A stretch of DNA of 64,000 nucleotides from Sulfurimonas indica (lineage in GTDB: Bacteria; Campylobacterota; Campylobacteria; Campylobacterales; Sulfurimonadaceae), in NCBI RefSeq assembly GCF_009192995.1, contig NZ_SDID01000008.1, positions 1 to 64,000 of the forward strand, written 5' to 3'. Below the pieces are notes generated by a model, which did not search any database, was not told the DNA's origin, and worked only from the letters and a program-made list of their open reading frames with translations. Both the position numbers and the translations under genes were made by a program. This document shows positions 8,101 through 16,323 of the stretch, one piece after another (the stretch's first letter is position 1; the number at the start of each line of letters is the position of its first letter).

Positions 8101-8889
8101 ATGATAGAGAAGATAGATTTTCAGATAGAGGCTTTAGAGTCTATGAAAAGTTATCCAAATGAACTGTTTTATCTTGGCAATGTAGGCTTGTTAAAGAAGC
8201 AAAAGATCGCTATAGTAGGCTCACGCAAACCAAATCAGTATGCACGTGAGAGAACAACGCAACTTGTGAAGAAGTTAGTCCAAGCCAAAAGATGTATAGT
8301 CAGTGGCGGAGCCATAGGCATCGATGCCATTGCTCATAAAGCAGCAGGTGCAAAAAACACCATAATGGTAGCAGCAACAGGATTAGATAAACGCTATCCC
8401 ACAATCAATAAAAATCTTATCTGTGATATTGAACAAGAGGGACTAATCCTCAGTCAGTTTCAAGCAGGTACACCCTCAAACAGGTATAACTTTGTACTTA
8501 GAAACGAACTGGTCGTTGCTCTTGGAGAGATTTTGATAGTGGCTTATGCAGATGAGAATTCCGGAACGATGCGAAGTGTTGAGTATGCTCTTAAGATGGG
8601 AAAGAAAATCTATGTTCTTCCTCATAGAATTGGAGAGAGTGAAGGAACAAACAGACTTTTGGCAGAAAAAAAAGCAGAGGCTATCTATGATATAGATGCT
8701 TTTGTAACAAAAATCTGTGGCCAAAAAAATATAGAACACAGCAGTGTAAAAAGTGATGATTTTTTAGAGTTTTGCCGAACAAATCCAGCGTATGAGGAAG
8801 TTTTACAACAATTTGCATCACGTCTTTTTGAAGCAGAACTCTCTGGTGAAGTCGAGATAAAAAACGGGCGTGTCAGAGTATTAACATAG
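8101..8889 (+). CDS. dprA: DNA-processing protein DprA (short form)
   Basis: Protects incoming single-stranded DNA and loads RecA during natural transformation. 262 residues, covering mainly the Rossmann-like DprA core: IAIVGSRKPNQYA, CIVSGGAIGIDAIAHKAA, VAATGLDKRYP, NRYNFVLRNELV and EGTNRLL. The N-terminal SAM domain of long forms is absent and the C-terminal region after residue 205 is short. Its last 17 bp overlap the convergent queA. Its presence suggests competence, which bears on the dispersed 8-mer described in this window. Confidence 0.93.
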   Translation: MIEKIDFQIEALESMKSYPNELFYLGNVGLLKKQKIAIVGSRKPNQYARERTTQLVKKLVQAKRCIVSGGAIGIDAIAHKAAGAKNTIMVAATGLDKRYPTINKNLICDIEQEGLILSQFQAGTPSNRYNFVLRNELVVALGEILIVAYADENSGTMRSVEYALKMGKKIYVLPHRIGESEGTNRLLAEKKAEAIYDIDAFVTKICGQKNIEHSSVKSDDFLEFCRTNPAYEEVLQQFASRLFEAELSGEVEIKNGRVRVLT

Positions 8890-9904
8890 CATCGCCATAA
8901 GAGTAGAAGCGATACTTTTCTTTTATGGCCTCTGCATAAAGCTCTTGTGTTTTTTCTAAACCTACAAAAGAAGCAACGAGCATCAGCAGTGTTGATTTTG
9001 GCAGGTGGAAATTTGTCAGCAGATGGTTGACACGGCTTGGTTTGTTGTGCGGATGTAAAAAAAGATTTGCTTCTCCTGAAGTTTTCTGTCCGTGTTTTGC
9101 ATAATATTCTACCGTACGGGTCGATGTTGTTCCCACACATAAAATTGGCGTCTCTGAGTCAAGAAGCTCTTTAGCCTCTTTTGAAATAGCGTAATATTCA
9201 GAGTGCATAGGGTGCTCAGTAATGACCTCTGCTTCAACAGGTTTAAAAGTACCGCTTCCGACATGGAGTGTTACATAGGCGTGTTTATAGTTTTGCGTGA
9301 TTCTTTGGTGCTGCTCATCTGTAAAGTGCAGGGATGCAGTCGGTGCTGCGACGGCACCCTCTTCTTTGGCAAATACACTCTGGTACTCATTGGCATCCTC
9401 TTCATTGTCTTCTCTATTTATGTATGGTGGAAGAGGGATATGACCGATAGTATCGATGATTGGAAGCAGGTTTTCGAAACGTAGAAGTGTATCATCTTGA
9501 TAAAAGTTTACAATACGACTGCCATCTTCACGCAGCTCTTTGACAATTGCCTTTAAATCTGCATCAAAGTAAATCTCGCTTCCTGCCTTTACACGTCCCC
9601 GAATATAAACATTAATATCATGTGCATTTAGGGCTCTATTTATAAGCAGTTCGATTTTTCCGCCGCTTGATTTTTTACCAAAAAGACGAGCTTTAATGAC
9701 TTTGGTGTCATTAAAGATAAGTGCACACTTTTTTGGTAGATACTTTTCAAGTTCATAGAAGTAGGTATGTGTAATTGTATCGCTTGTTCTGTCATAGACT
9801 AGAAGTTTTGCATGGTCACGTGGATGCGCAGGGTGGGTTGCTATGAGTTCATCAGGAAGTGTGAAGTCATAGCTCTGCGTGAGGAGTTCTTTTTGTGTTG
9901 ACAC
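8873..9904 (-). CDS. queA: tRNA preQ1(34) S-adenosylmethionine ribosyltransferase-isomerase
   Basis: Transfers the ribosyl group of SAM to preQ1 in tRNA, forming epoxyqueuosine. 343 residues, the standard length. Visible signatures: YDFTLPDELIATHPAHPRDHAKLLVYDR at the N-terminus, FGKKSSGGKIELL near 75, HIPLPPYI near 155, ASLHFTDE near 190, LHVGSGTFKPVE near 215 and NFHLPKSTLLMLVASF near 300. tatC lies 2 bp upstream, and the order queA-tatC-tatB-hemW is the same as in Campylobacter jejuni. Confidence 0.96.
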   Translation of the reverse strand: MSTQKELLTQSYDFTLPDELIATHPAHPRDHAKLLVYDRTSDTITHTYFYELEKYLPKKCALIFNDTKVIKARLFGKKSSGGKIELLINRALNAHDINVYIRGRVKAGSEIYFDADLKAIVKELREDGSRIVNFYQDDTLLRFENLLPIIDTIGHIPLPPYINREDNEEDANEYQSVFAKEEGAVAAPTASLHFTDEQHQRITQNYKHAYVTLHVGSGTFKPVEAEVITEHPMHSEYYAISKEAKELLDSETPILCVGTTSTRTVEYYAKHGQKTSGEANLFLHPHNKPSRVNHLLTNFHLPKSTLLMLVASFVGLEKTQELYAEAIKEKYRFYSYGDAMLIL

Positions 9905-9906
9905 TT

Positions 9907-10722
9907 TTACTCTTGTTTTGGCTCTTCTAGCTCAGCTGCTTCGTCCTCTACTTCTTCTTCCTCGTCTTCATCCTCATCATCTTCCGGTTTTGCAGGATTG
10001 ACAATCTTAACGATTATGATTGAAAATCCATAAAGAATGATAAGCGGTCCTGCCATAAGAAGCTGCGTGAGAACATCCGGTGGTGTAAGTAGTGCTGCTA
10101 CAACAAAGATAATAACAATAGCATACTTGAAAAATGCTGCCATCTGTTTGTCATCTACAAGCCCAAGCAGTGCTAAAAAGTATGCAAAGATTGGTAACTC
10201 AAAAGCCAGACCAAAACCAAACATAATCTTTGTAAAAAAGCCTACATAATCTTCAATGTTGATAAGCGGTGTAAATTTAAAAGAACCAAAGGTAATGAGA
10301 AAATCAAAACCAAACGGTGTTACGACATAGTAGGCAAAGAGTACACCTACTAAGAACATAAATGTTCCACCGACGATAAAAGGGATAATCATCTTTTTCT
10401 CATGTGCATACAGCCCTGGTGCTATAAAGAGCCAGATTTGTGAGAGAATGATAGGAAGTGCACCGACAATAGCAGCGAAAAATGAGACTTTTAGAGCGAC
10501 AAAGAATGCTCCCCCGACTTGTGAAGTGGTAATCATCCCGTCTGCTGCATGAATAGACTTTTTACCTACTTCAATGAGTGCTGTATTTAAAGGCTCGACC
10601 ATCCAGTTGAGTATTGGTTCATGAAAGAAAAACATAACAAAGAACATAACGATAAGGCTTCCTGCAGATATTGCAAGCCTTTTTCTAAGTTCTACTAAGT
10701 GAGGACGCAGTTCATCAAACAT
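9907..10722 (-). CDS. tatC: Sec-independent protein translocase TatC
   Basis: Core inner-membrane subunit that binds twin-arginine signal peptides of folded export substrates. 271 residues with six predicted helices. The N-terminal LRPHLVELRKRLAIS and internal FVALKVSFFAAIVGALPIILSQIW and FGFGLAFELPIFAYFLALLG segments are diagnostic. The C-terminus carries a strongly acidic tail (EDDEDEDEEEEVEDEAAELE) beyond the usual end. Overlaps tatB by 8 bp. No tatA gene is in the window. Confidence 0.96.
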   Translation of the reverse strand: MFDELRPHLVELRKRLAISAGSLIVMFFVMFFFHEPILNWMVEPLNTALIEVGKKSIHAADGMITTSQVGGAFFVALKVSFFAAIVGALPIILSQIWLFIAPGLYAHEKKMIIPFIVGGTFMFLVGVLFAYYVVTPFGFDFLITFGSFKFTPLINIEDYVGFFTKIMFGFGLAFELPIFAYFLALLGLVDDKQMAAFFKYAIVIIFVVAALLTPPDVLTQLLMAGPLIILYGFSIIIVKIVNPAKPEDDEDEDEEEEVEDEAAELEEPKQE

Positions 10723-11146
10723 CAGTATTGCCTTCTTTATCTTCTAATTTTTGTACTTTTTTCTTTTTCTTTTTTTTGAAGGTAACCTCTTGAGGCTCTT
10801 TTGGGGCTTTTTTTGTTTTTGGAGCTTCTACCTCTTTTTTTGCAGGCTCGTCATCATCGTTTAAAATATTGTCTATCTCTGCTCCAAGTGCTGCCTGAAC
10901 ATTTGTTGCTTTATGCAGACCTTCACTTGCTTTTAAAAGTTCTTCTTTATATGCAAGTGCCTCTTGTTTGATGCCTGTAACATTCATCTCCTCTTCAAGA
11001 GACTCTTTTACGGAACCTATAGTGTTCTTAACACTTCTGAAAAATTTTGCAATCTCTACCATTGTGCTTGGCAGCTTGTCTGGACCTAAAAAAAGAATCG
11101 CAATAACGGCGATAAGAAGTATCTCGGTAAACCCCATACCAAACAT
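10715..11146 (-). CDS. tatB: Sec-independent protein translocase TatB
   Basis: Tat receptor subunit. 143 residues with the N-terminal helix MGFTEILLIAVIAILFLGPDKLP including the conserved Glu and the GPxxLP hinge. An amphipathic helix follows (STMVEIAKFFRSVKNTIGSVK), then a charged tail with Lys-rich runs (FKKKKKKKVQKL). TAAAAT at about 11174 and GAAGG before the ATG give it its own promoter and ribosome site. Downstream it overlaps tatC. Confidence 0.92.
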   Translation of the reverse strand: MFGMGFTEILLIAVIAILFLGPDKLPSTMVEIAKFFRSVKNTIGSVKESLEEEMNVTGIKQEALAYKEELLKASEGLHKATNVQAALGAEIDNILNDDDEPAKKEVEAPKTKKAPKEPQEVTFKKKKKKKVQKLEDKEGNTDV

Positions 11147-11206
11147 AGTTAGCCTTCATATTTATTTTTAATGTTGAATTTTATCCAAAGAATGATTAAA
11201 TAATCT

Positions 11207-12262
11207 TCAAGAACTCAAAAAGAGAGCAAGTTCATCTGCCAAAAGATAGTCTGGATTATAAAAAACCCCCTCTTTATAGAGTAGTTTTTTTTCTTCTTCC
11301 AAAAAAGAGGCCTTGATTTTCTCGTCATCTGTGAGTAACTCTTTATTTACGCCTATACAAGAACGAAAACCTAAGAAGATCTTTTCAAGTCGTATATCTT
11401 CATCTCCCAAACTCTCTACACGCATTTTTAGGGGATTATCGATATAGTTTTCAATATCAGGGTTTGGATAGAAACGATGCTTATCTAGTTTCCCGACAGC
11501 TCCAGCACCTGCACCGATATAATCTTTATATTTCCAGTAGCCTAGATTGTGGCGTGATTTGTATTTTCCGAAGTTACTTATCTCATACTGTTCAAATCCA
11601 TGCTCCCCAATTGTTTGAAAAATCCATTCAGTAATCTCTAGATGCTCCTGGACCATTTGCGGTTTTTTTTCAAAAGCTGTTCCTTCTTCAATTGTTAATG
11701 CATAGGCACTCAAATGATTGATAGGCAGGGAAAAGGCTTTTTGAATGTCGTAGGCAAGAAGCTCTTTTGTATCTCCCTGTGTTGCATATATCAAATCAAG
11801 TGAGATGTTTTTAAATCCAACATCCTTTGCATACGCTATGGCATCTTCTGCCATTTTTGGGGAATGGGCACGATTTAGCAGTTTGAGTTTTTCTTCATGA
11901 AAACTCTGTACTCCAAAACTGATACGATTGACACCAAGCTCACGCATCCCTTTTAGCCACTCTTTTGTCGCAGAGTTTGGGTTTGCTTCACTTGTTATCT
12001 CTGCATCCTCACGCAGATATGGTTTGACAAGTTGAAAAATAGAGGTGTAGAGTTGCGGTGCAATGGTTGAAGGTGTACCACCACCGATAAACAGCGTTTC
12101 AATAGATTTTTCTTTTGCTTCAAAACGTTCAAGTTCAAAAGAGAGCTGTTTTTCTAAGGCTATCATATAGTCACGTTTGAGATGAAACTTGTCCACATAG
12201 GAGTTAAAGGCACAGTAGGAGCATTTTGAGTCACAAAAAGGGATATGAATGTATAAAAGCAT
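11207..12262 (-). CDS. hemW: radical SAM family heme chaperone HemW
   Basis: 351 residues. The radical SAM cluster motif CDSKCSYC sits at residues 10-17 after MLLYIHIPF, followed by FIGGGTPS near 58 and SFGVQSFHEEKLKLLNRAHS near 130. The protein lacks the longer HemN N-terminus, which fits HemW, a heme-binding chaperone, rather than coproporphyrinogen dehydrogenase. The initiator ATG is fixed by the N-terminal position of the Cys motif. TATAAT ends just 6 nt before this ATG, so the transcript is probably leaderless. Confidence 0.92.
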   Translation of the reverse strand: MLLYIHIPFCDSKCSYCAFNSYVDKFHLKRDYMIALEKQLSFELERFEAKEKSIETLFIGGGTPSTIAPQLYTSIFQLVKPYLREDAEITSEANPNSATKEWLKGMRELGVNRISFGVQSFHEEKLKLLNRAHSPKMAEDAIAYAKDVGFKNISLDLIYATQGDTKELLAYDIQKAFSLPINHLSAYALTIEEGTAFEKKPQMVQEHLEITEWIFQTIGEHGFEQYEISNFGKYKSRHNLGYWKYKDYIGAGAGAVGKLDKHRFYPNPDIENYIDNPLKMRVESLGDEDIRLEKIFLGFRSCIGVNKELLTDDEKIKASFLEEEKKLLYKEGVFYNPDYLLADELALFLSS

Positions 12263-12268
12263 AAGAAA

Positions 12269-12274
12269 ATTATA
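12269..12274 (-). promoter_or_regulatory. -10 box abutting the hemW start codon
   Basis: Minus-strand TATAAT is followed by TTTCTT and then the hemW ATG at 12262. A transcript starting at the usual distance would begin at or beside the A of ATG. No Shine-Dalgarno could fit. Confidence 0.6.
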
Positions 12275-12307
12275 GCACTCTAAACTTATATTAATTGCAT
12301 TTTCTGT

Positions 12308-12313
12308 ATAATC
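12308..12313 (+). promoter_or_regulatory. -10 box for rppH-lysC
   Basis: TATAAT in the context CTGTATAATCGC, 25 bp before the ATG at 12339. It probably drives rppH-lysC-hobA-holB-folP, since all gaps in that run are below 6 bp. Confidence 0.6.
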
Positions 12314-12338
12314 GCATCAATTTAAAATAGGTGTTGGT

Positions 12339-12809
12339 ATGAGTAAAAAAGAGCAATATCGTCCTAATGTAGCAATGATCATTCTGTCGGAGAACTATCC
12401 TGAAAAAAAAGAGATATTTATTGCACAACGTAACGACTTGACCGACATCTGGCAATTTCCACAAGGTGGGATTGATGAGGGTGAAGAGGTAAAAGAGGCA
12501 CTTTTCCGAGAGATGGAAGAGGAGATAGGTACTGCAGAAGCAAAGATAATTGCTGAGTATCCGGAGTGGATATCGTATGACTTTCCAGATAAGATAGCAA
12601 AGAAGATGAAGCCTTACAAAGGCCAGAAACAGCGGTATTTTTTAATACAGTTGAGTAAAGATGCAAAGATTGATCTAGATACCAAACATCCGGAATTTAT
12701 AAACTATAAGTTTGTAGATATTGACAAAGTGTTGGGGTATACTGCACATTTTAAAAAACCTGTGTATGAGACGGTGATAAATTATTTTAAAAAAGAGGGA
12801 TTACTGTAG
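12339..12809 (+). CDS. rppH: RNA pyrophosphohydrolase (Nudix)
   Basis: Removes pyrophosphate from the 5' end of mRNA to trigger decay; in this phylum also called NudH/NudA and active on Ap4A. 156 residues. The Nudix box runs GGIDEGEEVKEALFREMEEE followed by IG (about residues 44-65), after the family signature RPNVAMII and WQFPQGG. First gene of an operon; lysC begins on the base after its stop. Confidence 0.93.
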   Translation: MSKKEQYRPNVAMIILSENYPEKKEIFIAQRNDLTDIWQFPQGGIDEGEEVKEALFREMEEEIGTAEAKIIAEYPEWISYDFPDKIAKKMKPYKGQKQRYFLIQLSKDAKIDLDTKHPEFINYKFVDIDKVLGYTAHFKKPVYETVINYFKKEGLL

Positions 12810-14021
12810 ATGTTAATTGTTCAAAAATTTGGTGGGACAAGTGTTGGTGATTTGGAACGCATCCAAAATGTCGCAAATCGTGTAGCTGCAACAAAAAAAG
12901 CAGGCAATGATGTGGTAGTGGTAGTATCAGCCATGAGTGGAGAGACAAATAAACTTGTAGGATATGCAGAACATTTTTCAAAAAATCCTGCACGCGCAGA
13001 GATGGATATGCTACTAAGCTCCGGTGAGCGTGTAACGGCTTCGCTGTTATCTATTGCTCTGCAAGAGATGGGTTTTGAAGCAGAGGCTATGACAGGAAGA
13101 AAAGCAGGTATTGTAACAGATACACACCATACAAAAGCACGTATCGAAGAGATTAACCCAAAAACAATGCAAAATGCTCTTAAAGAGGGGAAAATCATTG
13201 TTGTTGCAGGTTTCCAGGGTGTGAATGTCAAAGGAGATGTAACTACTCTTGGACGAGGGGGAAGTGACTTGTCTGCGGTTGCGATTGCCGGAGCACTGAA
13301 AGCTGATCTGTGTGAGATATATACAGATGTAACGGGGATTTTCACAACGGACCCGCGTATTGAACCAAAAGCAAAAAAACTTGAGCGTATCTCTTATGAT
13401 GAGATGCTTGAACTGGCTTCACTTGGTGCGAAAGTTCTTCAAAACCGTTCTGTAGAACTTGCAAAAAAGCTCAATGTAAATTTAGTAACAAGAAGTAGCT
13501 TCTCAGATGAAGAGGGGACATTAATTACAAAGGAAGAAAATATTATGGAAAAACCACTCGTAAGCGGAATTGCACTTGACCGTAATCAGGCACGTATCTC
13601 TTTGATGGGTGTAAAAGACAGACCAGGCATTGCAAGTGATATCTTTAATGCATTAGCAGGTGCTGAGGTTAATGTTGATATGATAATCCAGAACAAAGCG
13701 CATGACGGTGCTACAAATATTGACTTTACTGTTGCTGTTGGTGATCTGCATGATGCAAAAGCAGTTGTAGATACTTTTGTTCAAAGCGGTGAGATTGAAG
13801 ATGATTCATACAATGAAGATATATGTAAAGTCTCTGTCGTAGGTGTTGGGATGAAATCTCACGCAGGTGTTGCAGCAAAAGCTTTCTCAACAATGGCACA
13901 AGAGAACATCAATATCAATATGATCTCAACATCAGAGATAAAAGTATCGATGGTAATCGATGAGAAATATGCAGAGCTAGCTGTGAGAAGTCTGCATAAT
14001 GCATATGAGTTAGATAAGTAA
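12810..14021 (+). CDS. lysC: aspartate kinase
   Basis: First step of the aspartate pathway (Lys, Thr, Met, DAP). 403 residues. Catalytic kinase domain with IVQKFGGTSVGD at the N-terminus, VVVVSAMSGETNKL, LLSSGERVTASLLS and LGRGGSDLSAVAIA, then two ACT regulatory domains from about residue 265 (GIALDRNQARISLMGV; VSVVGVGMKSHAGV). Feedback inhibition by an amino acid through ACT is expected from the family. Followed 4 bp later by hobA, as in Helicobacter and Campylobacter. Confidence 0.96.
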   Translation: MLIVQKFGGTSVGDLERIQNVANRVAATKKAGNDVVVVVSAMSGETNKLVGYAEHFSKNPARAEMDMLLSSGERVTASLLSIALQEMGFEAEAMTGRKAGIVTDTHHTKARIEEINPKTMQNALKEGKIIVVAGFQGVNVKGDVTTLGRGGSDLSAVAIAGALKADLCEIYTDVTGIFTTDPRIEPKAKKLERISYDEMLELASLGAKVLQNRSVELAKKLNVNLVTRSSFSDEEGTLITKEENIMEKPLVSGIALDRNQARISLMGVKDRPGIASDIFNALAGAEVNVDMIIQNKAHDGATNIDFTVAVGDLHDAKAVVDTFVQSGEIEDDSYNEDICKVSVVGVGMKSHAGVAAKAFSTMAQENININMISTSEIKVSMVIDEKYAELAVRSLHNAYELDK

Positions 14022-14025
14022 GTTT

Positions 14026-14577
14026 ATGCTTCCTGATTTTGCCCAATGGAGTCTTGATGCAATTCGTGCGGAGGGTGGGAGTCTTTCGTGGCTTGAAGAG
14101 TACCGTTTTGAATGGTCCAAAACTACCGCTTTTGCATTAGAACAGATTCTTAACGGTAAAACCGTAATTTTAATTACCGATGAGAAGCGAAAATGGTTGG
14201 AGCACTACATCTTAAGTGCTATCAACTCTATCTCTTTTGATCGTCCACTCATTCCTATCATCAGTATAGAGAGTATCTATCCGCATTACAATAATATCAG
14301 TGGTGGAGAGATGATTGATATGCTTGATGATATGATAGCACTCTCTTACAAAAATGACTACTTTTTTTGGTACATTGGTAAAGGGGATGACAAAAGAAGT
14401 GACATCGCAAAAAGAAAAGATGAGAGTTATTTTTGGATATTTGACGAAGATTTTAACAATGCTTTTACATTGAAATCGTATGATCCTGTCTTGGACATCA
14501 AGCTTTTACAGCTCTATCGTCTTTTTGATGCATCTCTGAGTGCAACGATGTTTGGAGAGGTAGATGCAAGCTCCTAA
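14026..14577 (+). CDS. hobA: DnaA initiator-associating factor HobA
   Basis: Epsilonproteobacterial protein, structurally like DiaA, that binds DnaA and promotes its assembly on oriC. 183 residues. I recognise it from its sequence (MLPDFAQWSLDAIRAEG, WLEEYRFEW, FFWYIGKG) and from its position between lysC and holB, the arrangement known in Helicobacter pylori. It overlaps holB by 14 bp. A good marker that the organism belongs to the Campylobacterota. Confidence 0.92.
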   Translation: MLPDFAQWSLDAIRAEGGSLSWLEEYRFEWSKTTAFALEQILNGKTVILITDEKRKWLEHYILSAINSISFDRPLIPIISIESIYPHYNNISGGEMIDMLDDMIALSYKNDYFFWYIGKGDDKRSDIAKRKDESYFWIFDEDFNNAFTLKSYDPVLDIKLLQLYRLFDASLSATMFGEVDASS

Positions 14578-15184
14578 TCTTCTCAAGGGACATATCCTTA
14601 TCACAAGCGAGATTGAGAGTGAGATAGAGAGATTAGAGCAGGAGTTAAAACCGCTGCGGGTTGTGAAGTTCTTTGAAGAGAACTTTAAAATCGAACATGC
14701 AAAGCTTGTGACTGGGGAGGCATATATCAGTGAGTCACAAACAAAATATATCATTATTGCTGCTATCGAATTCACTGCAGTTGCACAAAATGCACTGCTC
14801 AAACTCTTAGAAGAGCCTCCAAAAAACATTGAATTCATCATTATCTCTCCGACAAAATCAAATCTACTTCCTACCGTACGTTCACGTTTACCTATTTTAA
14901 AACAGTCTGGGGACCATACGCAAGAAGTTTTAGATATTAATCTTGCAAAGTTGGATTATAAAGAGGTCTTTCGTTTTTTAAAAGAGCATAGCAGAGTCTC
15001 TAAAAACGAAGCAAAAGCATTAGTTGAAGCACTTTTTTATAGAGCAACTGTAGTAGATATGTTAATACTCACAGAAAAACAGTTGGAAAATTTTGATATG
15101 GCATATCGTCTACTAGATTTAAATGCAAGAGCGCAAAGTGTTTTTGCAATGCTTTTGATGAGCTTTGCGGGAGAGAGAGGATGA
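14564..15184 (+). CDS. holB: DNA polymerase III delta prime subunit
   Basis: Clamp-loader subunit. 206 residues, far shorter than the roughly 330 of the E. coli protein. There is no Walker A motif, consistent with delta prime being a non-hydrolysing subunit. Visible family features are FTAVAQNALLKLLEEPP followed by NIEFIIISPTKSNLLPTVRSR, the sensor and SRC-like region. Starts inside the end of hobA, and its stop overlaps folP by 4 bp, so these three genes are translationally linked. Confidence 0.88.
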   Translation: MQAPNLLKGHILITSEIESEIERLEQELKPLRVVKFFEENFKIEHAKLVTGEAYISESQTKYIIIAAIEFTAVAQNALLKLLEEPPKNIEFIIISPTKSNLLPTVRSRLPILKQSGDHTQEVLDINLAKLDYKEVFRFLKEHSRVSKNEAKALVEALFYRATVVDMLILTEKQLENFDMAYRLLDLNARAQSVFAMLLMSFAGERG

Positions 15185-16323
15185 TAGTAAAGCAGCTTTC
15201 AAATGAGATCGATATCAAAAGATATCTGAAAAACTTAGGTGTTGATGGCGGCGGTATCCATATTTTGGCATCAAAGGCAAAGATACATCTCATAGAGATA
15301 AAAGATCTGCATGTAGGTGCGGCAAATATCTTGAAACAGGATGCGCTCTCAATAGGGGCAGACTTGGCAGTACCTCGCGGGACAGTAATAGCAAAAGAGC
15401 CAAAAGTTGACTGCCTACTTATAGCAAGTACAAAAGCACTTGAAGTTTTGGCTAGAAAAGAGCTTGCTCAGCCATTTGGACTCAAAGATTTAGCAGGAAG
15501 GCTAAAGGTCATTGCCAAAACAAAGAAGCCGTATCAGACAAAAATCATGGGTGTGATAAATGCCAATGATGACAGTTTTTTCGCCGGGAGTAGATTTCAA
15601 AGCTCTGATGCGATTAGAAGTATTGAGAAGATGATCGAAGAGGGTGCGGATATTATTGATATCGGTGCGGTCTCTTCTCGTCCAAATGCAGCAGAGGTTT
15701 CGGTAGAAGAAGAACTTTCGCGTCTGAAACCTATTGTGGATTTGATACAAGAGCAGAAACTTTATGAAAAAGTAACTTTTAGTATAGACAGCTATGAGCC
15801 TAAAGCTATTTTTTATGCACTAGAGAGAGGTTTTAGCATTGTCAATGACATTACAGGTCTGCAAAATGATGCTGTATGCAGACTTGCTGCAGAGTATCAA
15901 GCTGAAGTTGTCATCATGCATATGCAGGGAAATCCGCAGACAATGCAGAAAAACCCCTCTTATGTCGATGTCATTGATGATATTTATCAGTTTTTTACGA
16001 AGCGTATAGAAAAAGCACAGGGCTTTGGAATTGATAATATTGTTTTGGATGTTGGTATCGGTTTTGGGAAAACCTTAGAGCATAATCTCTTACTGCTTAA
16101 GCACTTAGAGCATTTTTTAACGTTGCAAAAACCACTGCTGGTCGGTGCCTCACGCAAGTCAATGATAGATAAGATTTTTCCTTCAAGCGTAGAAGAGAGA
16201 CTGCCTGGAACATTGACACTTCATCTTGAAGCTATAAGAAACGGAGCATCTGTTTTACGTGTGCATGATGTTTATGAACATGCACAGGCTTTAAAAGTGC
16301 AAGAGGCACTTTTAAAGTTATAG
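15181..16323 (+). CDS. folP: dihydropteroate synthase, long form
   Basis: Joins hydroxymethyl-dihydropterin pyrophosphate to p-aminobenzoate in folate synthesis. 380 residues, about 100 longer than the E. coli enzyme because of an N-terminal extension, which is also present in Helicobacter. The TIM-barrel core starts near residue 120: IMGVINANDDSFFAGSRF, IIDIGAVSSRP, FSIDSYEPK, NDITGLQND, VVIMHMQGNP, LDVGIGFGK and GASRKSMID. Converges on pit with a 6-bp overlap. pabB later in the window supplies the p-aminobenzoate branch. Confidence 0.93.
   Translation: MIVKQLSNEIDIKRYLKNLGVDGGGIHILASKAKIHLIEIKDLHVGAANILKQDALSIGADLAVPRGTVIAKEPKVDCLLIASTKALEVLARKELAQPFGLKDLAGRLKVIAKTKKPYQTKIMGVINANDDSFFAGSRFQSSDAIRSIEKMIEEGADIIDIGAVSSRPNAAEVSVEEELSRLKPIVDLIQEQKLYEKVTFSIDSYEPKAIFYALERGFSIVNDITGLQNDAVCRLAAEYQAEVVIMHMQGNPQTMQKNPSYVDVIDDIYQFFTKRIEKAQGFGIDNIVLDVGIGFGKTLEHNLLLLKHLEHFLTLQKPLLVGASRKSMIDKIFPSSVEERLPGTLTLHLEAIRNGASVLRVHDVYEHAQALKVQEALLKL
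16261..16316. terminator. two strong hairpins encoded in the 3' end of folP
   Basis: GTGCATG/CATGCAC (16261-16285) is followed by TTTAAAAGTGC-AAGAG-GCACTTTTAAA (16290-16316), a perfect 11-bp stem. Both lie inside the last codons of folP and end 2 bp before the overlapping stop of pit. With no spacer between the convergent genes, the coding sequence itself may supply termination in both directions. Confidence 0.45.
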
